A DNA stretch of 64,000 bases, from NCBI GenBank assembly GCA_963837335.1, contig CAWINS010000084.1:1-64000 (forward strand), given 5' to 3'. This stretch comes from RYN-230 sp963837335. GTDB lineage: Bacteria > Actinomycetota > Actinomycetes > Streptosporangiales > Streptosporangiaceae. The notes below the pieces were generated by a model, which was not told the origin of the DNA, did not search any database, and saw nothing but the letters and a program-made list of their open reading frames with translations. A program made the translations under genes and the position numbers. Each line of letters opens with the position of its first letter. Positions within the stretch are counted from its first letter, which is position 1. Below are positions 42,014-51,058 of this stretch, one piece after another.

Positions 42014-42754
42014 CTAGCTGGTCACGGCCGTGGAGGCCGCCCCCGCGTAGAGCTGGGTGGCCCGCCAGCAGTACCACGCCACCAGGGTCCGGTACGGGTG
42101 ATAGGGCTCGCCCAGCAGGTCAAGCTGCTTCGGCGTCGGTGTCGGGATCTGCCAGGCCAGGCCGTAGCCCTTGCGCACGCCGAGATCGCCGGTGGGCCAC
42201 ACGTCCAGGCGGCGGAGCTGGAACATGAGGAAGATCTCCGCGGACCACTTGCCGATCCCGCGGACCGTGGTCAGCCGGGCCACGATCTCCGCATCGCTCT
42301 CCCGGGCCAGCCCCCGGGAGTTCAGCACCACCGTGCCGTCGAGGACCTTGGTGGCCAGGTCCTGGACCGAGGCGGCCTTGTTGGCCGACATCCCGGCGGC
42401 GCGGAGCGCCTCGGGCGACAGGCTCAGCAGCCGTTCGGGCGTGACCTCGCCGTCCATGGCCTGGACCAGCCGACCGTGGATGGCCCGGGCCGCGGGGCCA
42501 GCCAGCTGCTGGTAGGTGATGGAGGTGACCAGCGCGGCGAAATGCGACTCGGTCGGGCGTGGCAGATTGGGCAGGCCGGCCTCGGCCACCAGCCGGGCCA
42601 GCACCGGGTCGCGCTCGGCCAGGATCAGGGCCGCGGCCCGGACGCCGACTTTGCGCGGTCTGGCCTGGTGCGGGCTGGGCTGGCCTGCACTGGCGTTGTC
42701 CGCACTGACCTGGCCCGCACCCGCCTGGACTGTACCCGCCGGAACCTCACTCAT
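42014..42754 (-). CDS. DNA-3-methyladenine glycosylase (AlkA-like, HhH-GPD)
   Basis: Base-excision glycosylase of 246 residues from ATG 42754. The helix-hairpin-helix is LTTVRGIGKWSAEIFLMF, and the catalytic Asp lies in LDVWPTGDLGVRKG. ITYQQLAGPAARAIHGRL is the usual upstream helix. It removes alkylated purines from DNA. The N-terminal 30 residues are Ala/Gly/Gln-rich and probably disordered. It lacks the N-terminal beta domain of E. coli AlkA. Confidence 0.88.
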   Translation of the reverse strand: MSEVPAGTVQAGAGQVSADNASAGQPSPHQARPRKVGVRAAALILAERDPVLARLVAEAGLPNLPRPTESHFAALVTSITYQQLAGPAARAIHGRLVQAMDGEVTPERLLSLSPEALRAAGMSANKAASVQDLATKVLDGTVVLNSRGLARESDAEIVARLTTVRGIGKWSAEIFLMFQLRRLDVWPTGDLGVRKGYGLAWQIPTPTPKQLDLLGEPYHPYRTLVAWYCWRATQLYAGAASTAVTS

Positions 42755-42853
42755 CACGCACCGCTTCCCCAGTCGCTCACCAGCCAAATCTAACTGGCGG
42801 ACCGGGCCCTTCCGCTGGTCAGCCCCGGGCCGGGCAGGTGGCATAGTCGAAGT

Positions 42854-43564
42854 ATGACTATCGCTGGTGACACCCAGGCCGCGCCAGACTCGGGTCCTGC
42901 GCGCGGCGGGGCTGAGCCGTGGGCCGGGTCGCTGGAGCGCGTGGACCTCGGCGAGATCCCCTACGACGAGGCCACCGTGGCGATGCGCGGCTGGGTCAAC
43001 GAACGCCAGGCCGGGCAGGCCGGCGACCGGCTGTTCCTGCTCAGCCATCCACCGGTGATCACGTACGGGCAGCGGACCGATCCGGCCGACCTCCGGCTGG
43101 GCCAGCACGACATCCCGGTCCTGCCGGTCGACCGCGGCGGTTACGCCACCTATCACGGGCCGGGCCAGCTGGTCGGCTACCTGGTGCTGGACCTCCGGGA
43201 GCGGGGTCCCGCCGATGTGGTGCGGTGGCTCGAGTCCGGCCTGGTCCGCGCGCTCGGTGAGCTGGGCTTCACCGCGCAGCGCCGGCCGACCCCGCCGGGC
43301 GCATCCAGCCTGGTCGGGGTGTGGACCGCGGACGAGCGCAAGGTCGCGTCGATCGGGATGCGGATCCGCCACGGCATCACCAGCCACGGCTTCGCCCTCA
43401 ACGTCGACCCGGATCTGCGGGCCTTCGATCAGTTCACGGTGTGCGGCTTGCCGGGCGTGCGGATGACCTCGCTGCGCGAGCTCGCCGCCGAGCAGGGTGT
43501 CGCCGCACCGGGCGACCCCGAGGTCCGGGACGCCGTCTTCCGGGCCCTGCGCACCAGCGCCTGA
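42854..43564 (+). CDS. lipB: lipoyl(octanoyl) transferase LipB
   Basis: Moves octanoyl groups from acyl carrier protein to lipoyl domains of 2-oxoacid dehydrogenases and GcvH. 236 residues with RGGYATYHGPGQLVGYLVLDL, catalytic Lys163 in ERKVASIG and Cys197 in FTVCGLPG, plus SHGFALNV. The start ATG 42854 follows CATAGT by six bases, fitting a leaderless transcript. Family members usually open with the RxLG segment (here ERVDLGEIPYDEA, about residue 28), so the first 25 residues are an extension. lipA is not adjacent, which is less usual. Confidence 0.92.
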   Translation: MTIAGDTQAAPDSGPARGGAEPWAGSLERVDLGEIPYDEATVAMRGWVNERQAGQAGDRLFLLSHPPVITYGQRTDPADLRLGQHDIPVLPVDRGGYATYHGPGQLVGYLVLDLRERGPADVVRWLESGLVRALGELGFTAQRRPTPPGASSLVGVWTADERKVASIGMRIRHGITSHGFALNVDPDLRAFDQFTVCGLPGVRMTSLRELAAEQGVAAPGDPEVRDAVFRALRTSA

Positions 43565-43590
43565 GTAAGCACAGCGCACCAGCGCCTGAG
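43549..43590 (+). repeat. 17-bp direct repeat, period 25, over the lipB stop
   Basis: GCGCACCAGCGCCTGAG occurs at 43549-43565 and 43574-43590, so the lipB stop codon is duplicated. Similar stop-spanning duplications occur at 27332-27374 and 28000-28201. Confidence 0.8.
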
Positions 43591-43608
43591 CAACGGGGCC
43601 GCCACGCC

Positions 43609-44193
43609 TCAGCCAGCGTGCGGGCGGGGACGGTTCCCCCGGGGCCGCATGATCAGGGCGGCGACGTAGTAGACGCATGGCACGCCGCCCAGGTTGGCGT
43701 ACCGGTGCACGGTGTCCGCCGGGAAGTAGACCGAGTCACCCGCGTGCAGGGTGAAATGCTCGGGCCCGATCGTGAGCTGCAACGTCCCCAATTCGACCAG
43801 CACGAACTCGTGCGAGCCCGGGGCGTAGGCCGGGTACGGGCCCGGGCCGGCACCGGGCGGCAGGGTGGTGCGGATCCATTCGAAGTTGACCCCGGGGATC
43901 ACCGGGGTGAGGATCTCGCGGCGCCACCCGCCGGGCTCGTCGATCACGTCCTGCTGCGCGGCCCGGCGGACGATGACCCGGCTGCCGCCACTGACGATCA
44001 ACTCGCCCAGGGGCACCCCGAGCCCATCGGCGATGCGGGCGAGCACCACGATGGTGGGCGCCTTCCGGCCGCGTTCCACGGAGGACAGCATGCTGGCGCT
44101 GACCGCGGCGGCCTCCGCGAGTTCCTGCAGGGTCAGGCCGCGGTCCCGGCGCAGGGCCTGGATGCGCGCCCCGAGTTCCCCGAGCTGAATCAT
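43609..44193 (-). CDS. XRE-cupin transcriptional regulator
   Basis: 194-residue regulator. XRE HTH at about residues 6-62 (GARIQALRRDRGLTLQELAEAAAVSASMLSSVERGRKAPT), C-terminal cupin (YPAYAPGSHEFVLVELGTLQLTI, LHAGDSVYFPADTVHRY) as the sensor domain. Start ATG 44193: TATTAT (44205-44200 on the minus strand) ends six bases upstream, so the mRNA is probably leaderless. The promoter lies inside an inverted repeat (44194-44228), consistent with autorepression. The divergent PAT-like acetyltransferase at 44271 is the likeliest target. Confidence 0.88.
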   Translation of the reverse strand: MIQLGELGARIQALRRDRGLTLQELAEAAAVSASMLSSVERGRKAPTIVVLARIADGLGVPLGELIVSGGSRVIVRRAAQQDVIDEPGGWRREILTPVIPGVNFEWIRTTLPPGAGPGPYPAYAPGSHEFVLVELGTLQLTIGPEHFTLHAGDSVYFPADTVHRYANLGGVPCVYYVAALIMRPRGNRPRPHAG

Positions 44194-44228
44194 TTCGCTA
44201 TAATAGTCGTTATATTTACTATAGTGAA
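44194..44228. promoter_or_regulatory. inverted repeat between XRE-cupin and acetyltransferase genes
   Basis: TTCGCTATAATAGT (44194-44207) and ACTATAGTGAA (44218-44228) are imperfect inverted arms of TTC-R-CTATA-(A)-TAGT, 10 bp apart, in an AT-rich island. It covers the XRE-cupin -10 box and lies 43 bp upstream of the acetyltransferase start. Confidence 0.65.
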
Positions 44229-44270
44229 TTTCTGTCCGGAGAATCCTGGCTGGCGGTGGGGCGGTCACCA

Positions 44271-44801
44271 ATGCAGGCAGAGCAGGTCCGGGTCCGGCCG
44301 GCGAGCGCGGCCGACCTCGGTGCGGTGGCCGGCATCCTCGCGTTCTACGTCACGAACAGCGTCGCCACGTTCGAGGAGGACCCGCCGGGCGTCCCGCAGT
44401 GGCAGCAGCGGCTCGGGGACCTGGCCGAGCGGAAGCTGCCGTTCCTGGTCGCCGAGGCGGGCGGGACGGTCACCGGATACGCGTACGCCAGCCCGTGGCG
44501 GCCCAAGCCCGCGTACCGGCACACGGTCGAGGACTCGGTCTACCTGGCGCCGGGGCAGCGGGGCCGCGGACTGGGCCGGCTGCTGCTGGAGTCACTGCTC
44601 ACCGGGTGCGCGGACGCGGGTGTGCGGCAGGTCATCGCGGTGATCGCCGACTCCGGGGACCCCGCCTCGGTGGCCCTGCACCGGGCCTGCGGTTTCGCGG
44701 ACGCGGGCCGGCTGAGCCAGGTCGGCTACAAGCACGGCCGGTGGATCGACACGGTGCTGCTGCAGCGCGGGCTCCAGCCGGGGACTACGGTCGCGGGGTG
44801 A
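44271..44801 (+). CDS. GNAT acetyltransferase of the phosphinothricin acetyltransferase type
   Basis: GNAT enzyme of 176 residues from ATG 44271 (GTG 44256 alternative). VRVRPASAADLGAVAGILAFYVTNSVATFEED and GYAYASPWRPKPAYRHTVEDSVYLAPGQRGRGLGRLLLESLL match the PAT/Bar and methionine-sulfone acetyltransferase group; SVALHRACGF and GYKHGRWIDTVLLQR close the fold. It acetylates small amines or amino-acid-like herbicides in known cases. It overlaps the next gene by 4 bp (GTGA). Confidence 0.87.
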   Translation: MQAEQVRVRPASAADLGAVAGILAFYVTNSVATFEEDPPGVPQWQQRLGDLAERKLPFLVAEAGGTVTGYAYASPWRPKPAYRHTVEDSVYLAPGQRGRGLGRLLLESLLTGCADAGVRQVIAVIADSGDPASVALHRACGFADAGRLSQVGYKHGRWIDTVLLQRGLQPGTTVAG

Positions 44802-45247
44802 CCGCGTCCCGCTTCGTCGTGCAACTGCACGACGCGACCACGCTGCATTTCGATCTGCGGCTGCGGTTCGGCGACGTGCTCCGCTCGTGGGCGGTCCCCC
44901 GCGGCCCGTCGCTCGACCCGGCCGTCCGGCGGCTCGCGGTCCCGGTCGAGGATCACTCCCTGGACGCGGGTGACTTCGAGGGCGTGCATGAGGGTCAGGC
45001 GCGGGGCAGCGGGGCAGTGATCATCTGGGATGAGGGCCCGGCCGACATCCGCCGCGAGGAGCCGGGCCACCTGTCCTTCGTCCTGCACGGCCGCAAGCTC
45101 ACCGGCAGTTTCGCGCTGACCCGGACCGGGCCGCGGCGCTGGATCCTGGTCAAGGCCCGCGACGACGAGGCCCGGCCCGGCTCGGACATCGTGGCCGAGC
45201 AGCCGGCCAGCGTGCGATCCGGCCGGACCTGGCAGGACCTGACCTGA
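44798..45247 (+). CDS. LigD-type 3'-phosphoesterase domain protein
   Basis: Stand-alone DNA polymerase LigD phosphoesterase domain, 149 residues from GTG 44798. RFVVQLHDATTLHFDLRLRFGDVLRSWAVPRGPSLDP carries the catalytic histidines (LHDAT, LHFDLRL), followed by YxExHxLxxxxFEG-like PVEDHSLDAGDFEGVH and GSGAVIIWDEG. In NHEJ it trims 3' ends before polymerase and ligase act. It is separated by 12 kb from the polymerase-domain gene at 31988. Confidence 0.88.
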   Translation: MTASRFVVQLHDATTLHFDLRLRFGDVLRSWAVPRGPSLDPAVRRLAVPVEDHSLDAGDFEGVHEGQARGSGAVIIWDEGPADIRREEPGHLSFVLHGRKLTGSFALTRTGPRRWILVKARDDEARPGSDIVAEQPASVRSGRTWQDLT

Positions 45248-45286
45248 CGCCGCCCTGGACGGCCAGCATCGGCGGGGCTGCCCTGG

Positions 45287-46066
45287 TCACAGAGTCGTGA
45301 TCAGGCCGCCGTCGATGGTGAAGTCGGCTCCGGTCACGTTCCCGCTGCGGTCGCTGGCCAGGAACAGCACCAGGTCGGCCACTTCCGCCGGGCGGGTGAA
45401 CCGGCCGGTCACCATCTGGCGGGCAGCATCGTGTTCGACGTCCTCGGGCCGGGCGCCGGTGGCCGCGCCGACCGTCGCGGCCACCCCGCCCTTCCCCAGC
45501 CACAAGTCGGTGGCGACCGGGCCGGGGCTGACCGTGTTCACCCGGATGCCCTTCGGGCCGACCTCCTTGGACAGCGACTTGGAGAAGCTGGCCAGGGCGG
45601 CCTTGGCCGCGCTGTAGTCCATGACCCCGGGGTCAGGCAGCCGGGCGTTGACCGAGCAGACGGTGACGATCGCGCCCCGGCCCGCGGCCAGCATCGCAGG
45701 CAGCGCGGCCCGGGTCGTGCGGACCGCGGCCATCAGATTCAGCGTGATCGAGGCGTCCCAGTTCTCGTCGGTGATGGACAGGAACCCGCCGGTGCGGGCC
45801 GGGGCACTGCCCACGTTGTTGACCAGGATGTCAATCCGGTCCCCGGCCAGCGCGGCCAGCCGGGCCGACCCGGCGGGGTCGGCCAGATCGACGGCGAGCG
45901 ACTGGACCGGCCCGGTGCGCACCAGTTCGTCCAGTTCGGCGGATGAGCCTCTGGCCCCGGCGATCACCTGTGCCCCGGCGTCAGCCAGCGCGCGCACGAT
46001 GGCCAGCCCGATCCCCCGGCTCGCGCCGGTCACCACGGCCGTCCGCCCCTTCAGGCCCAGGTCCAT
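45287..46066 (-). CDS. SDR-family oxidoreductase
   Basis: Classical SDR of 259 residues from ATG 46066 with GAGAGGA upstream. TAVVTGASRGIGLAIVRALAD binds the cofactor; the NNVG motif is LVNNVGSAPA; the active site has Ser in TVCSVNARL and MDYSAAKAALASF. NVTGADFTIDGGLITTL ends the protein. The substrate is unknown. The gap to the divergent quinone oxidoreductase gene is 241 bp. Confidence 0.88.
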   Translation of the reverse strand: MDLGLKGRTAVVTGASRGIGLAIVRALADAGAQVIAGARGSSAELDELVRTGPVQSLAVDLADPAGSARLAALAGDRIDILVNNVGSAPARTGGFLSITDENWDASITLNLMAAVRTTRAALPAMLAAGRGAIVTVCSVNARLPDPGVMDYSAAKAALASFSKSLSKEVGPKGIRVNTVSPGPVATDLWLGKGGVAATVGAATGARPEDVEHDAARQMVTGRFTRPAEVADLVLFLASDRSGNVTGADFTIDGGLITTL

Positions 46067-46307
46067 GAGTCCGTCCTCTCCCAGTCCATGTACCGACCGT
46101 AGACCGGCCCGGCCGCGGCGGGCTTCCATCAACCGGCTAAGTACCCAGCCCGCCTGGTTCCCGCCGGGCCAAGGGGAGCCCAGACTGCTGCGCGAGCAGC
46201 GCTTTGCGTCCATGTTCGCGGCCGGGTTCAGGAGGACGGGCGCGCACGGTCATGACTTGAGCCGGTTGACTGGGCCAGGCATGGGCCGCCCGGCGTACAT
46301 TCCTGAC

Positions 46308-47252
46308 ATGCGTGCCGCAGGGGTGACCCAGCTCGGCGGTCCAGTCATGCTCCTGGAGCTGCCTGGTCCCGGCCCGCCGGGACCAGGTGAGGTGCTGCTC
46401 GACGTGCGCGCGAGCGGGGCGGGTAACTGGGACGAGTTCGTCCGCACCGGCGGCTGGGACACCGGAACCCGGCCGCCGATGGCGCTCGGCGTCGAGGCGG
46501 CCGGGTGGGTGGCCGCCGTCGGGGATGGGGTGGACGGGATCGCGCCGGGCGATGCGGTGACCACGCATTCGCTGCCGCTACGCGGACAGGGCAGCTGGGC
46601 GGAGCAGCACCTCGCGGCCGCGGAGCACGTCGCCCCGGTCCCGCCGGGCGTGTCCTGGGACGCCGCCGCGGCCCTGCCGGTGCCCGCGCTCACGGCCAGC
46701 CAGGCCCTGGCCGGGCTGGGCATCCAGCCCGGCCAGGTCGTGCTGGTGAACGGTGCGGGCGGGGTGACCGGGGGCCTGCTCGTCCAGCTCGCCGCACACC
46801 TGGGAGGCCGGGTGATCGCCACCGCGGGACCGGGCAGCGAACCCCGGGTCCGCGCGCAGGGGGCGGCTACCGTCCTCGATTACCATGATCCGGACTGGCC
46901 CCGGCAGGTCAGGTCGCTGACCGGGGGCGGCGCCGATGCCGCGGTGAACGCGGCCCCGTCCGGCGCCGGCGCCGCGATGGCGGCGGTCCGGGACGGCGGC
47001 CGGCTGGTCATGATCACGGGTGAGCCGCCGGACGCCAGCCGCGGGGTCGCCGTGACCTCCATGGTGGTGGTGCCGGACGGTCCCCGGCTGCGCATGCTCA
47101 CCGGGTTGCTCGGCCAGGGCGCGATCAGCATCACCGTGGGCGGCTGGTACCCGCTCGAGCAGGCCGGTACCGCGCTGGCCCAGGCCCGGCAGGGCCTGCA
47201 CGGCGCGGCGCTGGTCATCCGGCCCGGCGCCCAGGAAGGCGCCGGGCCATGA
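46308..47252 (+). CDS. NADP-dependent quinone-oxidoreductase-like MDR protein
   Basis: Zinc-independent medium-chain dehydrogenase/reductase, 314 residues from ATG 46308. GVTQLGGPVMLLELPGPGPPGPGEVLLDVRASG, PMALGVEAAGWVAAVGDGV, then the nucleotide-binding VLVNGAGGVTGGLLVQLAAHLG. It lacks the cysteine-rich structural zinc loop. TACATT (46296-46301) lies six bases before the ATG, fitting a leaderless message. It probably reduces quinones or enones. Confidence 0.87.
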   Translation: MRAAGVTQLGGPVMLLELPGPGPPGPGEVLLDVRASGAGNWDEFVRTGGWDTGTRPPMALGVEAAGWVAAVGDGVDGIAPGDAVTTHSLPLRGQGSWAEQHLAAAEHVAPVPPGVSWDAAAALPVPALTASQALAGLGIQPGQVVLVNGAGGVTGGLLVQLAAHLGGRVIATAGPGSEPRVRAQGAATVLDYHDPDWPRQVRSLTGGGADAAVNAAPSGAGAAMAAVRDGGRLVMITGEPPDASRGVAVTSMVVVPDGPRLRMLTGLLGQGAISITVGGWYPLEQAGTALAQARQGLHGAALVIRPGAQEGAGP

Positions 47253-47432
47253 TGCTGACCGGCGACCCGGCAGCGGCTGGCGCACGGTCGCCGACAGGTG
47301 CCTGGCTCGGCAGGCAGGACCTCTAGCGCCACGGCCCGCCGGCCGGTCCGGCGGCCGCCCGCCGTGGTGGTTTTCGTTGCGGAAAAAACAGGGCAAGTCC
47401 CCGGGGGACATGATGATGGTGCGGACCATGCG

Positions 47433-48930
47433 ATGAGCGCTCCCGCAGCCGCGGCCGGTGGCGACGACGGGCTGGTCCTGGCCAGCGCCCGGGGGCGCTG
47501 GGTACTGCTCGCGACGGTGCTGGGGTCGGCGGTCGCGTCGATCGACGCGACCGTGGTCGGCATCGCGCTGCCCGCCATCGGCCGCGACTTCCACGTCGGG
47601 CTGGAAGCCCTGCAGTGGGTGGTGACGGCCTACACGATGACACTGGCCGGGCTGCTGCTCCTGGCCGGGTCGCTGGGCGACAAGTACGGCCGCAAGAAGG
47701 TCTTCCTGATCGGGACGGTCTGGTTCGCGGTGGCGTCCCTGCTGTGCGCGGTCGCACCGAACTCGACGTTCCTGATCCTGGCCCGGGCCCTGCAGGGAGT
47801 CGGCGCGGCGTTGCTGACCCCGGGCAGCCTGGCCATCCTGGAAGCGGTGTTCCGGCCCGACGACCGCGGCAAGGCCATCGGGGCGTGGTCGGGGTACGCC
47901 GGGGTAGGCACGGCGATCGGCCCGTTCATCGGCGGCTACCTGGTCCAGGCGGTGTCCTGGCGGCTGATCTTCGTGATCAACCTGCCGCTGGCCGCCCTGG
48001 TGGTCGCGGTGAGCCTGAGGCACGTCCCGGAGTCCCGTGACCCGCAGGCCACCGGGCGGATCGACGTGCTGGGCGGCACGCTGGTCACCCTGGGCCTGGT
48101 CGCGCTGACCTACGGGCTGATCGAGGGCCCGGGCGGCCACTGGTTCAACCCGGCGGTGCTGGCCGCGCTGATCGCCGGGGTGGTGCTGCTCGGCGCGTTC
48201 GTGGTCCAGGAACTCCGGAGCAAGGAGCCGATGCTGCCCCTCAACCTGTTCGCCTCGACCCAGTTCACCGCCACCAACGTGATCACGTTCGTGGTCTACG
48301 GCGGCATCGGCGGGGCGCTGTTCCTGCTGCCCATCCAGCTGCAGCAGGTCTCCGGGTACACCGCGCTGGAGGCGGGCATCTCGCTGCTCCCGGTCACCGT
48401 GATCACGCTGGCCCTGTCGCGCCGCTCCGGCGCCCTGGCCGACGCGGATCGGCCCCCGGCTGCAGATGAGCGTGGGCCCGGTGCTGGTCGGCGCCGGCCT
48501 GGCCCTGTTCACCCGGATCACCGCATCCGGCGACTACGTCACCGAGGTGCTGCCCGCCGTGCTGGTGTTCGGCTTCGGCCTGGCCGTGACCGTGGCCCCG
48601 CTGACGTCCACCGTGCTGGACGCGGTGCCGGCGGAACACGCGGGCATCGCGTCGGCGGTCAATAACGACGTGGCCCGGGCGGCCGCGCTCATCGCCGTGG
48701 CCCTGCTGCCCGCGGCGGGCGGGATCACCGGCGACGCCTACCTGCACAAGGGCGTGTTCTCGGCCGGGTTCCACACCGCGTCGCTCATCTCGGGCGCGCT
48801 GTGCGTGGCCGGCGGCGTGCTGGCCGTCTTCACCATCCGCAACCCGGCCCGGGCCGCCGGGGCGGGGCCGGCGAGGCCGCGCCGGTCCACTGCGCTCTGG
48901 ACGCCCCGCCCGGCGGCGGTCACGAGCTAG
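47433..48930 (+). pseudogene. DHA2-family MFS drug transporter, single frameshift
   Basis: 14-helix type drug:proton antiporter, about 498 residues after repair. LATVLGSAVASIDATVVGIALPAIGRDF is helix 1, GSLGDKYGRKKVFLIG motif A, LQGVGAALLTPGSLAIL and GAWSGYAGVGTAIGPFIGGYLV motif C-like. After RSGALAD (about 48443) one extra base shifts the frame; dropping it gives RIGPRLQMSVGPVLVGAGLALF and the last four helices to the stop at 48930. All other positions are conserved, so an assembly error is likely. No clear ribosome site precedes ATG 47433. Confidence 0.82.
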
Positions 48931-48948
48931 CCGCCGGCAACGCAGCGG

Positions 48949-50136
48949 TCAGGGATGCAGCACCGCCTTGATCACGCCGTCGGCGCGCTGGTCGAACAGC
49001 TGGTACAGAGCCGGGGCGTCGTCCAGGCGGCCGTGGTGGGTGACGATCGCGGCGGGCCGGGCCCGGCCGGACAGGATCATGTCGCGCAGCAGCACCGTGT
49101 AGCGGCGGTCGTGGGTGCGGCCGAAACCGACGGACACGCCCTTGCCGAAGAAGGTGGCCCAGGGCACCGTGAGGTGACCATCGGCGTGGCCTGCGGGCGC
49201 CGGGTGCAGGTCCTTTTCCGCGTACACGCCGATGATGCCGGCGTGCCCGGTGGGGTTGACCAGCCGGGCCAGGTCCCCGATCACCTGCGCCGGGTTCTCG
49301 TGGTCCGGGTGCCCCTGCGATACCGCGGCGCGGTCCCGGGCCTGGAAGCCCACCGCGTCGATGACGATGTCCACCCCGTTCATCGGCTCCTCGCCGATCG
49401 GCAGCCCGTGGGAATGGCGCAGCCCGCGGATCTGGTCCACCGGGTCCCCCATCAGGAAGTCCACCGGGACGGCGCCGAGCCGGGCCGCCATCGCCAGCCG
49501 CTCCGGCACGTAGTCCACCACGTAGACCACGTCCGCGCCCCTGAGCAGGCAGCTGTACGCGGAGAGCAGGCCGATGGTGCCCGCACCGAACACCGCTGCG
49601 GTGCAGCCGGGGTAGACCCGGGCCAGCTCGGTCGCGTGCCAGCCGGTCACGAACGCGTCGGCCAGCAGCACCAGGGCGTCCTCGAGGTGGTCACCCGGCT
49701 CGCCGGGCACCGGGATGCAGTTGGCGTCGGCGTAGGGGACCCGGAGCAGCTCGGCCTGGGCGCCGCGGTACGGGCCCATCCCGGCGTACCCGTACGCCGC
49801 GCCGAACCCGCCGGGGCGGACCCGGAGGCAGGCCGCAGACAGGCCCCGGGCGCAGTTGACGCACAGGCCGCAGTACAGGTGGGTCGGGATCACCACCCGG
49901 TCGCCGGGCGCGACCAGCTCGACCGCGGAACCGGCCTGCTCGACCACGCCCAGCGGCTCGTGCCCCAAGACCAGCCCGGGCTCGGCCCCGGTCCGGCCGT
50001 CGTACATATGCAGGTCCGTGCCGCAGATAGCGCTGGAGGTCACCCGGAGCACGACGTCGGTGGGTTCTTCCAGGACCGCGTCGGGCACCTCGCGCACCTC
50101 GACGGTGCGGGTGCCGGCGAAAACCACAGCTTTCAT
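48949..50136 (-). CDS. zinc-dependent dehydrogenase, glutathione-independent formaldehyde dehydrogenase-like
   Basis: Zinc MDR enzyme of 395 residues, the size of the formaldehyde dismutase/glutathione-independent formaldehyde dehydrogenase group. Catalytic zinc: CGTDLHMYDGR and GHEPLGVVE; structural zinc cysteines: CGLCVNCARGLSAAC; NAD site: AVFGAGTIGLLSAYSCLLRGA. The insertion after the structural zinc (GGFGAAYGYAGMGPYRGAQAE) is characteristic. Its ATG overlaps the stop of the upstream SDR gene (ATGA), forming a two-gene operon. Confidence 0.85.
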   Translation of the reverse strand: MKAVVFAGTRTVEVREVPDAVLEEPTDVVLRVTSSAICGTDLHMYDGRTGAEPGLVLGHEPLGVVEQAGSAVELVAPGDRVVIPTHLYCGLCVNCARGLSAACLRVRPGGFGAAYGYAGMGPYRGAQAELLRVPYADANCIPVPGEPGDHLEDALVLLADAFVTGWHATELARVYPGCTAAVFGAGTIGLLSAYSCLLRGADVVYVVDYVPERLAMAARLGAVPVDFLMGDPVDQIRGLRHSHGLPIGEEPMNGVDIVIDAVGFQARDRAAVSQGHPDHENPAQVIGDLARLVNPTGHAGIIGVYAEKDLHPAPAGHADGHLTVPWATFFGKGVSVGFGRTHDRRYTVLLRDMILSGRARPAAIVTHHGRLDDAPALYQLFDQRADGVIKAVLHP

Positions 50137-50933
50137 GATCGGGTCTCCTTCGGCACCTCACGATCGGTGAGCTGGACGCCGGTGAGCTCGGCGCAGGCCG
50201 CGAGCAGCTGGTCCTGCACCGAAGGGCTGGTCGCGGCGGGATGGACCGGGCGCGGGCGCTGGTGGTAGAAGTACTGGCCGGTCACGGTGGCCGCGGGATC
50301 GTTGCTGACCGCCAGCCAGACCTGGGTTACCGGGGCCTGGGACATGTCGTCCGGGGCGCCCGGGCCGCCCATCCTGGTCGGCACCCAGCCCGGCTCCAGG
50401 GCGTTGCTGAGCACGTCGGGCCAGAGCCGGGCCACCGCGAACGCCAGCACCACGTCGAACAGCTTGGAGTCCGCGTAAGCCTGCGAACCGTTCCAATGAC
50501 GGCCGACCCACTGCAGGTCAGCCAGATCCGGCTGGCCACCCCGGTGCATGCCGGAGCTCAGGTACACGAGCCGGTCCGGCCGGGTCATCAGCGCGGTGAG
50601 CAGGTAGGGGGCCAGGACGTTGATGGCGAACACGTGGCTGAGGCCATCGGCGGTCTGGATCCGGTGCGGCTCCCGGTAACCGACCCCCGCGTTGTGGATC
50701 ACCGCGTCGTACCGGCCCAGCTCGTTGGCCTGCCCGGCCACCTGCCGCATGCCCGCGAGGCTGGCCAGGTCACCGACGACCACGTGCGCCGCGGCGGGCA
50801 GCGCGGCGCGGGCGTCGCCGGCCCGGGCGTCGTTGCGGGCGTGCAGGGTGACCTCATGCCCGTCGCGGGCGAGCAGTTCGCCGGCCATCAGGCCGAGGCC
50901 GTCGGACGAGCCGGTGATCAGTACCCGGGCCAT
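50133..50933 (-). CDS. SDR-family oxidoreductase (protochlorophyllide reductase-like)
   Basis: 266-residue SDR from ATG 50933, with GGAAAGGAA upstream. RVLITGSSDGLGLMAGELLARDGHEV binds the cofactor, IHNAGVGYREPHRIQTADGLSHVFAINVLAPYLLTAL is typical of the retinol dehydrogenase-like subgroup, and the active site has LSSGMHRGG and YADSK. It is the first gene of the operon with the formaldehyde-dehydrogenase-like enzyme, 4-bp overlap. Confidence 0.85.
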   Translation of the reverse strand: MARVLITGSSDGLGLMAGELLARDGHEVTLHARNDARAGDARAALPAAAHVVVGDLASLAGMRQVAGQANELGRYDAVIHNAGVGYREPHRIQTADGLSHVFAINVLAPYLLTALMTRPDRLVYLSSGMHRGGQPDLADLQWVGRHWNGSQAYADSKLFDVVLAFAVARLWPDVLSNALEPGWVPTRMGGPGAPDDMSQAPVTQVWLAVSNDPAATVTGQYFYHQRPRPVHPAATSPSVQDQLLAACAELTGVQLTDREVPKETRS

Positions 50934-51058
50934 GCGCGGTTCCTTTCCGGGGGTCGGGGGGTCTTGGGGTGCCGGTGTTCCCAGGGGCCGTGCCCTCACC
51001 CGGGCGGCGGTCCCTACCCAAGGTTGCCCTATGGCTCACTCGCTACGATGTGCAGGCC

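Noticed and set aside
42854..43564. Biotin or lipoate ligase instead of LipB
   Set aside because: The HGPGQLVGY motif and the Lys163/Cys197 pair in their LipB contexts identify octanoyl transferase.
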